DNA of 5,388 bases from an uncultured Enterobacter sp. (lineage in GTDB: Bacteria; Pseudomonadota; Gammaproteobacteria; Enterobacterales; Enterobacteriaceae). This document shows, piece after piece, positions 1 through 5,388 of the stretch; position 1 is the first letter of the stretch; every line of letters starts with the position of its first letter. Where the stretch lies: assembly GCA_946477805.1 (NCBI GenBank), contig CAMKZP010000275.1, positions 1 to 5,388 on the forward strand, read 5' to 3'. Position numbers and translations under genes: made by a program. A model generated the notes under the pieces. The model was not told the DNA's origin. It saw only the letters and a list, made by a program, of their open reading frames with translations, and made no database searches.

Positions 1-25
1 AGCGTCAGATGTGTATAAGAGACAG
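1..25 (+). other. Nextera/Tn5 sequencing adapter (artefact)
   Basis: Bases 7-25 are exactly the 19-base Tn5 mosaic end AGATGTGTATAAGAGACAG used in Nextera tagmentation. The six bases before it (AGCGTC) are the adjoining part of the Nextera read-1 primer, so this is the 3' end of that adapter. It is library sequence left on the contig, not a transposon in the organism. Genomic sequence starts at 26, inside chbF. Confidence 0.97.
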
Positions 26-88
26 ATCCTGGCGCATGAAAAATGGCTGCCGAACTTTGCCGCAACCGTTGAGAAGCTCAAATCGTGA
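26..88 (+). CDS. chbF: ChbF 6-phospho-beta-glucosidase, C-terminal fragment (5' truncated)
   Basis: An open frame enters directly from the adapter junction and reads ILAHEKWLPNFAATVEKLKS before a TGA stop at 86-88. Only 20 codons remain of a protein that is about 450 residues in E. coli. The fragment is too short to show a domain; it looks like the helical tail of a family 4 glycosidase. Identity rests mainly on position: it lies on the same strand, 20 bp before the chbG start, as chbF does in the chbBCARFG operon. ChbF is the cytoplasmic NAD- and metal-dependent enzyme that hydrolyses 6-phosphorylated chitobiose after PTS uptake. The truncation is caused by the end of the contig at the adapter, so it should not be read as a pseudogene. 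Confidence 0.8.
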   Translation: MLAHEKWLPNFAATVEKLKS

Positions 89-95
89 CAGCACT

Positions 96-102
96 AAGAG
101 GA
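96..102 (+). promoter_or_regulatory. chbG ribosome binding site
   Basis: AAGAGGA lies six bases before the ATG at 109. It decides the start: the in-frame GTG at 85, eight codons upstream, overlaps the chbF stop and has no comparable purine-rich element before it. Confidence 0.7.
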
Positions 103-108
103 CGCGCG

Positions 109-858
109 ATGGAAAACCTGCTGATTGTCAACGCCGATGATTTTGGCCTGTCGAAGGGGCAGAACTACGGCATTCTTGAAGCCTGCCGTCGGGGCGTAGT
201 CACCTCGACGACGGCACTGATCAACGGCGAGGCGATTGACCACGCGGCGCAGCTGAGCCGCGACGTGCCGGAGCTGGGCGTTGGCATGCACTTTGTGCTG
301 ACGCTGGGCATGCCGCTTTCAGCGATGCCGGGCCTGACCCGCGACGGACTGCTGGGTAAATGGATCTGGGAACAGGCAGAGCAGAACGCGCTGCCGCTCG
401 ACGAAATTACCCGCGAGCTGGACTGTCAGTTCAACCGCTTTGTCGACCTCTTTGGCCGGAAGCCGACGCATATCGACAGCCATCACCATGTGCATATGAT
501 CCCGGCGATTTTCCCGATTGTCGCCGGGTTTGCAGAGCGTAAAGGTGTGGCGATGCGCGTGGACCGTGAGGGGCACGGGCTGTCGCTCGGCGCTGCGCCC
601 ACCACGGACGGCTTCAGCAGCGCGTTTTACGGGGAAGAAATCAGCGAAGCGCTGTTCCTGAAGGTGCTGGATGATTCCGCCGCGCGGGGGGAAACCTCGC
701 TGGAAGTGATGGCGCACCCGGCGTTTGTCGATAACACCGTGCGCAAAAGCGCCTACTGCTGGCCGCGCCTGGCCGAGCTGGACGTGTTGACCTCGCCTTC
801 GTTAAAGTATGCGATTGCGGAGCGCGGATATCGGCTGGGGACGTTCGGGGATCTTTGA
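109..858 (+). CDS. chbG: ChbG chitooligosaccharide monodeacetylase (YdjC family)
   Basis: The 249-residue product begins MENLLIVNADDFGLSKG and matches E. coli ChbG (YdjC) in length and along its whole sequence. In the known family it removes one acetyl group from 6-phosphorylated chitobiose or chitotriose in the cytoplasm. The product is the substrate of ChbF and the inducer form sensed by ChbR, so the gene is needed for growth on chitooligosaccharides. The metal-site elements are visible: NADDFG at residues 8-13, His61 in GVGMH, and DSHHHVH at 123-129 with His125. A conserved FYGEE stretch and AHPAFVDNT near the C-terminus also fit the family. The ATG at 109 is chosen for its Shine-Dalgarno sequence and for agreement with the E. 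coli start; a GTG at 85 would add eight residues. It is the last gene of the operon, follows chbF by 20 bp, and is followed by a REP-type terminator. No key residue is missing. Confidence 0.97.
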   Translation: MENLLIVNADDFGLSKGQNYGILEACRRGVVTSTTALINGEAIDHAAQLSRDVPELGVGMHFVLTLGMPLSAMPGLTRDGLLGKWIWEQAEQNALPLDEITRELDCQFNRFVDLFGRKPTHIDSHHHVHMIPAIFPIVAGFAERKGVAMRVDREGHGLSLGAAPTTDGFSSAFYGEEISEALFLKVLDDSAARGETSLEVMAHPAFVDNTVRKSAYCWPRLAELDVLTSPSLKYAIAERGYRLGTFGDL

Positions 859-864
859 GATAAA

Positions 865-892
865 GCCCGGTGGCGGCTTCGCCTTACCGGGC
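865..892. repeat. REP-like palindrome, first of a pair
   Basis: The arms GCCCGGT (865-871) and ACCGGGC (886-892) are perfect inverse complements. An inner GGC-TTC-GCC stem-loop is set off by a small bulge on each side, the usual build of an enterobacterial REP unit. It lies between two convergent genes, the usual place for such units. Read on the minus strand the hairpin is followed by TTTAT, so it could weakly help to stop katE transcription. Confidence 0.75.
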
Positions 893-913
893 CAACAACA
901 TCACTGGGCATGC

Positions 914-949
914 AGGCCGGGTAAGCGCAAGCGCCACCCGGCCTTTTTT

Positions 950-951
<2 letters not shown>
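914..951 (+). terminator. REP-like hairpin with T-run: chb operon terminator
   Basis: AGGCCGGGT (914-922) pairs perfectly with ACCCGGCCT (936-944) around an inner GCG/CGC stem, and a run of eight T (944-951) follows. On the plus strand this is a classic intrinsic terminator 55 bp after the chbG stop. The stem core also has REP character and is oriented opposite to the unit at 865-892, so the two form a BIME-like pair. The T-run overlaps the complement of the katE stop codon (950-952). On the minus strand the hairpin has no T-run after it. Confidence 0.85.
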
Positions 952-3199
<2,248 letters not shown>

Positions 3200-3207
3200 T
3201 GCACGAT

Positions 3208-3215
3208 TCTCCTTA
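3208..3215 (-). promoter_or_regulatory. katE ribosome binding site
   Basis: TAAGGAGA on the minus strand is a near-perfect Shine-Dalgarno sequence, eight bases before the katE ATG. It supports the start at 3199. Confidence 0.8.
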
Positions 3216-3236
3216 ATTCATTGCTAAAAAACCCTA

Positions 3237-3268
3237 CTAAGCATAGAACATTGGCGAGAGATGGCTCG
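3237..3268 (-). promoter_or_regulatory. Probable sigma-S promoter of katE
   Basis: The minus strand reads CTATGCTTAG at 3246-3237. This is close to the extended -10 preferred by sigma-S (roughly CTATACTTAA), including the C just before the hexamer TATGCT (3245-3240). At 17 bp spacing the -35 position reads CGAGCC (3268-3263), far from TTGACA, which is tolerated at sigma-S promoters. Transcription would start near 3233 and give a leader of about 33 bases. E. coli katE is a textbook RpoS-dependent gene. The element is visible in the sequence; the assignment to sigma-S is inferred. Confidence 0.65.
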
Positions 3269-3350
3269 CGAACTCAGAGTTTTCAGAGACATCATTAACG
3301 AATGGAGCGATCTGGCGCATGCAGGGCGCGACGATTGAGGGCAGGATCGG

Positions 3351-3357
3351 CTATCAT
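3351..3357 (+). promoter_or_regulatory. Candidate -10 element for cedA
   Basis: CTATCAT contains TATCAT (3352-3357), a five-of-six match to TATAAT, about 46 bases before the cedA ATG. No good -35 lies 16-18 bp upstream. The C before the hexamer resembles the katE element on the other strand and allows sigma-S use. This is the best plus-strand candidate in the 203 bp between katE and cedA, but it remains weak. Confidence 0.3.
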
Positions 3358-3402
3358 AGAATTTTCGTGCTTTCAGAATTTGCTTTAGTGAACCAGTCGC
3401 TT

Positions 3403-3642
3403 ATGAAACCTCTTCGTCAACAAAACCGCCAGGTTATTAGCTACGTGCCCCGCGTTGAGCCCGCGCCGCCTGACCATGCCCTGAAAGTGGAGGGGTATCG
3501 CGATGTCTGGCAGCTACGGGGTAAATACGTGGCGTTTGTGCTGATGGGCGAACACTTCCGCCGCTCGCCCACGTTTACGGTGCCGGAATCCGCACAGCGG
3601 TGGGCGGCGCAAATCCGTCAGGATGAAGAAGTCGACGAGTAA
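3403..3642 (+). CDS. cedA: Cell division activator CedA
   Basis: The 79-residue product begins MKPLRQQNRQVISYVPR and is a clear homologue of E. coli CedA (80 residues). The core RDVWQLRGKYVAFVLMGE and the segment FTVPESAQRWAAQIRQ are almost the same in both. In E. coli CedA restores division in cells that over-initiate replication, and it is reported to bind DNA and RNA polymerase. It is a small basic cytoplasmic protein without membrane segments or signal peptide; the tail is acidic (DEEVDE). The ATG at 3403 is chosen by agreement with the E. coli start, although no clear Shine-Dalgarno sequence precedes it. In-frame alternatives are a GTG at 3388 and an ATG at 3319, which would give a 107-residue form. 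It is divergent from katE and ends eight bases before a strong terminator. Confidence 0.95.
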   Translation: MKPLRQQNRQVISYVPRVEPAPPDHALKVEGYRDVWQLRGKYVAFVLMGEHFRRSPTFTVPESAQRWAAQIRQDEEVDE

Positions 3643-3649
3643 CGGACAT

Positions 3650-3688
3650 AAAAAAACCGCCTTCACACATGCTCAGGCGGTTTTTTTT
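3650..3688. terminator. Bidirectional intrinsic terminator between cedA and tcyP
   Basis: AAAAAACCGCCT (3651-3662) pairs perfectly with AGGCGGTTTTTT (3675-3686) around a 12-base loop. A run of eight T (3681-3688) follows on the plus strand, and a run of seven A (3650-3656) gives a U-run on the minus strand. It therefore fits both cedA (stop at 3642) and convergent tcyP (stop at 3702). Confidence 0.93.
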
Positions 3689-3701
3689 ATTTCAACAAGG
3701 A

Positions 3702-5093
3702 TTAACGGTGCGCCAGCTCGGCGTCGTCTTCACTTGCCAGAATCGCTTTGTCGGTCTGCTTCAGCCACTGGCTGGTCAGCGTACCGGCGGTCATGGAGCC
3801 GCTGACGTTCAGCGCCGTACGGCCCATGTCGATCAGCGGTTCAACGGAGATCAACAGCGCAACCAGCGTCACCGGCAGGCCCAGAGCAGGCAGTACAATC
3901 AGCGCGGCAAAAGTCGCGCCGCCGCCAACGCCCGCAACGCCCGCGGAGCTGATGGTCACAATGCCCACCAGAGTAGCAATCCATACCGGATCCAGCGGGT
4001 TAATCCCCACGGTTGGCGCAACCATTACCGCCAGCATCGCCGGGTAAAGGCCCGCACAGCCGTTCTGACCAATGGTAGCACCGAAGGAGGCAGAGAAGCT
4101 GGCGATGGACTCCGGCACGCCCAGACGACGGGTTTGCGCTTCCACGTTCAGCGGAATAGAGGCTGCGCTGGAACGGCTGGTGAAGGCGAACGTCAGCACT
4201 GGCCACACTTTGCGGAAGTATTTCAGCGGGCTCACGCCGTTCACGCCGAGCAGAATACCGTGCACCACAAACATAATGCCCAGACCCAGGTAGGAGGCAA
4301 TGACAAAGCTGCCCAGCTTAATGATGTCCTGGACGTTGGAGCCAGCCACTACTTTGGTCATCAGCGCCAGCACGCCGTACGGCGTCAGCTGCATAACCAG
4401 ACGAACCAGCTTCATTACCCAGCTCTGCAGGGTGTCAATCGCGGTCAGAACACGTTCACCTTTAGGCGCATCGTCCTTCAGCAGCTTAAGTGCCGCCACG
4501 CCCAGGAAGGCCGCGAAGATCACCACACTGATGATGGACGTTGGGCTCGCGCCGGTCAGGTCAGCAAACGGATTTTTCGGAATGAAGGAGAGCACCATCT
4601 GCGGAACCGTCAGGTCTGCCAGTTTACCCACGTAGTTGGTCTGGATCGCGGTAAGGCGCGCGGTTTCTGCACTACCCTGAACCAGCCCTTCGGCGGTCAG
4701 GCCAAACAGGTTGGTCACCAGCACGCCCACCAGCGCTGAAATCAGCGTAGTGAACAGCAGGGTGCCGATGGTCAGGAAGCTGATTTTACCCAGCTGCGTG
4801 GCGTTGTGCAGGCGGGCAACGGCGCTCAGAATAGAGGCAAATACCAGCGGCATGACGATCATCTGCAGCAGCTGTACATAGCCGTTACCGACGATGTTAA
4901 ACCACTGAATAGAGTCTTTCAGAACCGGGTTATCGGAGCCATAAATAGCCTGCAGTGCCAGACCAAACACGACGCCCATCCCCAGACCGACGAGCACTTT
5001 CTTCGCCAGGCTCCACTGTTTGTGGCGCGTCTGCGCGAGAAGCAATAGCAATACGACGAACACGACAATGTTCGCGATGAGTGGAAAATTCAT
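3702..5093 (-). CDS. tcyP: L-cystine symporter TcyP (DAACS/SLC1 family)
   Basis: The 463-residue product has the same length as E. coli TcyP (YdjN) and is nearly identical along its length. It is an inner-membrane secondary transporter that imports L-cystine to supply sulphur and belongs to the sodium:dicarboxylate symporter family. Hydrophobic segments start at the N-terminus (about residues 5-20 and 30-50) and continue throughout. The family core is visible: the serine-rich hairpin TSRSSAASIP at 305-314, the substrate/cation segment GATIGQNGCAGLYP at 338-351, the second hairpin SSAGVAGVGGGA at 382-393, and DMGRTALNV at 422-430 in the last helix. The tail is hydrophilic and acidic. The ATG at 5091-5093 has AGGAGA six bases upstream. 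In E. coli it is CysB-controlled and induced by sulphur limitation; I expect but cannot show the same here. It stands alone as a transcription unit, convergent with cedA. Confidence 0.98.
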   Translation of the reverse strand: MNFPLIANIVVFVVLLLLLAQTRHKQWSLAKKVLVGLGMGVVFGLALQAIYGSDNPVLKDSIQWFNIVGNGYVQLLQMIVMPLVFASILSAVARLHNATQLGKISFLTIGTLLFTTLISALVGVLVTNLFGLTAEGLVQGSAETARLTAIQTNYVGKLADLTVPQMVLSFIPKNPFADLTGASPTSIISVVIFAAFLGVAALKLLKDDAPKGERVLTAIDTLQSWVMKLVRLVMQLTPYGVLALMTKVVAGSNVQDIIKLGSFVIASYLGLGIMFVVHGILLGVNGVSPLKYFRKVWPVLTFAFTSRSSAASIPLNVEAQTRRLGVPESIASFSASFGATIGQNGCAGLYPAMLAVMVAPTVGINPLDPVWIATLVGIVTISSAGVAGVGGGATFAALIVLPALGLPVTLVALLISVEPLIDMGRTALNVSGSMTAGTLTSQWLKQTDKAILASEDDAELAHR

Positions 5094-5099
5094 CCCCGT

Positions 5100-5105
5100 T
5101 CTCCT
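5100..5105 (-). promoter_or_regulatory. tcyP ribosome binding site
   Basis: AGGAGA on the minus strand lies six bases before the tcyP ATG and supports that start. Confidence 0.75.
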
Positions 5106-5117
5106 GATTTATTATAC

Positions 5118-5135
5118 GGTCGGTATGTACCGATC
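5118..5135. repeat. Short palindrome in the tcyP leader
   Basis: TCGGTATGTACCGA (5120-5133) is a dyad with six-base perfect arms around TG. An outer G-C pair (5118/5135) and a G-T wobble (5119/5134) extend it in RNA. It lies 26-43 bases before the tcyP ATG. It could be an operator for a dimeric repressor or a leader hairpin just upstream of the ribosome binding site. I recognise no specific regulator. Confidence 0.5.
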
Positions 5136-5146
5136 CTGTTGGCGCA

Positions 5147-5175
5147 AGAGTAGCAGAAGTGTGATGTCGCGCTTA
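5147..5175 (-). promoter_or_regulatory. Candidate tcyP promoter
   Basis: TACTCT (minus strand, 5152-5147) is a reasonable -10. At 17 bp spacing the -35 is a poor TAAGCG (5175-5170), as at activator-dependent promoters. It would give a leader of about 46 bases that includes the palindrome at 5118-5135. A perfect TATAAT at 5116-5111 is an alternative, but transcription would then start within the ribosome binding site. CysB control is expected from E. coli; I cannot define a CysB site by eye. Confidence 0.35.
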
Positions 5176-5215
5176 TATCCAAATGGAATGGTTTATGACA
5201 AATGTGACTGTTTTG

Positions 5216-5251
5216 TCGGTTTATTCTTCAATCTGGTGATGAATAAACCGA
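5216..5251. repeat. 11-bp perfect inverted repeat at the ydjM 3' end
   Basis: TCGGTTTATTC (5216-5226) and GAATAAACCGA (5241-5251) are perfect inverse complements separated by 14 bases. The ydjM stop codon (5221-5223) lies inside the left arm. On the minus strand the hairpin is followed by CAAAACAG, so it lacks the U-run of an intrinsic terminator. It may act as an mRNA 3' stem, a weak terminator, or a protein-binding dyad upstream of tcyP. Confidence 0.6.
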
Positions 5252-5364
5252 TTGAACTGAAACTGCAGGGAATTGATCATCTGCGATGACCAGCGGACTG
5301 CACTGTTTTCGGGCAACGTCTGCGGCATCCAGACGGCGTAGGCGAACAGCGCCATGCACAATAC
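5221..5364 (-). CDS. ydjM: YdjM inner membrane protein, C-terminal fragment (5' truncated)
   Basis: On the minus strand an open frame enters from the right-hand adapter and reads 47 codons to a TAA at 5223-5221. It contains MALFAYAVWMP, then LPENSAVRWSSQMIN, then FNRFIHHQIEE at the end. This closely matches the C-terminus of E. coli YdjM, a LexA-regulated inner membrane protein of the YdjM/YfhO-like metal-dependent hydrolase group of about 196 residues. The N-terminal part with its expected metal-site residues lies beyond the contig. The visible piece has one hydrophobic stretch (about the first 13 residues), probably the end of the last membrane helix. ydjM precedes tcyP on the same strand in E. 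coli, as here; the gap to the tcyP ATG is 127 bp. The truncation is at the adapter and is technical. Confidence 0.88.
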   Translation of the reverse strand, partial: VLCMALFAYAVWMPQTLPENSAVRWSSQMINSLQFQFNRFIHHQIEE

Positions 5365-5388
5365 CTGTCTCTTATACACATCTGACGC
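5365..5388 (-). other. Nextera/Tn5 sequencing adapter (artefact)
   Basis: CTGTCTCTTATACACATCT (5365-5383) is the reverse complement of the 19-base mosaic end, and GACGC after it is the read-1 adapter continuing outward. It mirrors the sequence at 1-25. Genomic sequence ends at 5364, inside ydjM. Confidence 0.97.

Noticed and set aside
319..717. A 132-residue minus-strand frame within chbG
   Set aside because: It is antisense to the well-supported deacetylase, with no ribosome binding site or family resemblance noticed.
3669..4739. A 356-residue plus-strand open frame inside tcyP
   Set aside because: It starts inside the terminator, is antisense to an intact transporter gene, and its His/Gln/Arg/Asn-rich product is typical of the complement of membrane protein codons.
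5111..5116. A perfect TATAAT (minus strand) as the tcyP -10
   Set aside because: Initiation would fall about seven bases downstream, within the AGGAGA ribosome binding site, leaving almost no leader; TACTCT at 5152-5147 gives a more sensible transcript.
5020..5289. An 89-residue plus-strand frame across the tcyP start and upstream region
   Set aside because: It is antisense to the tcyP N-terminus, its regulatory region and the ydjM end, with no similarity that I recognise.

Overview
This is a 5.4 kb piece of ordinary chromosome from a member of the Enterobacteriaceae. From memory of Escherichia coli K-12, the order ydjM, tcyP, cedA, katE, chbG, chbF matches the E. coli arrangement, and every readable protein looks like a close relative of its E. 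coli counterpart. The divergence from E. coli, the GC-rich coding DNA and the style of the REP repeats suggest Enterobacter, Lelliottia, Leclercia, Klebsiella or a similar genus, but I cannot name the species. Both ends of the window (1-25 and 5365-5388) are not genomic. They are the Nextera/Tn5 read-1 sequencing adapter, in inverted orientation at the two ends.

Layout from left to right: after the adapter come the last 20 codons of chbF (+), then complete chbG (+), the final gene of the chitobiose operon. A convergent gap of about 90 bp holds two REP-type palindromes, the second with a run of eight T that should end chb transcription. katE (-) encodes the large monofunctional catalase HPII. 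A 203 bp divergent region carries a good sigma-S-like -10 element for katE and a weak candidate promoter for cedA. cedA (+) encodes the small cell division activator. A strong bidirectional terminator separates it from convergent tcyP (-), the L-cystine symporter. A regulatory gap of 127 bp follows, with two inverted repeats. The last 47 codons of ydjM (-), cut by the right-hand adapter, fill the rest. E. coli K-12 has ydjO between cedA and tcyP; here that space holds only the terminator.

The genes do not form one pathway. chbF and chbG act in breakdown of phosphorylated chitooligosaccharides, katE in stationary-phase peroxide defence, cedA in cell division, and tcyP in sulphur supply; ydjM is a membrane protein gene. 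I found no mobile element, CRISPR array, RNA gene, toxin, defence system or unrecognised complete gene, and I see no evidence for a previously undescribed system. The points worth a second look are the adapter ends, the two truncated terminal genes that ATG-based gene calling would miss, the REP-based terminator that overlaps the katE stop codon, and the two TCGGT...ACCGA inverted repeats upstream of tcyP.
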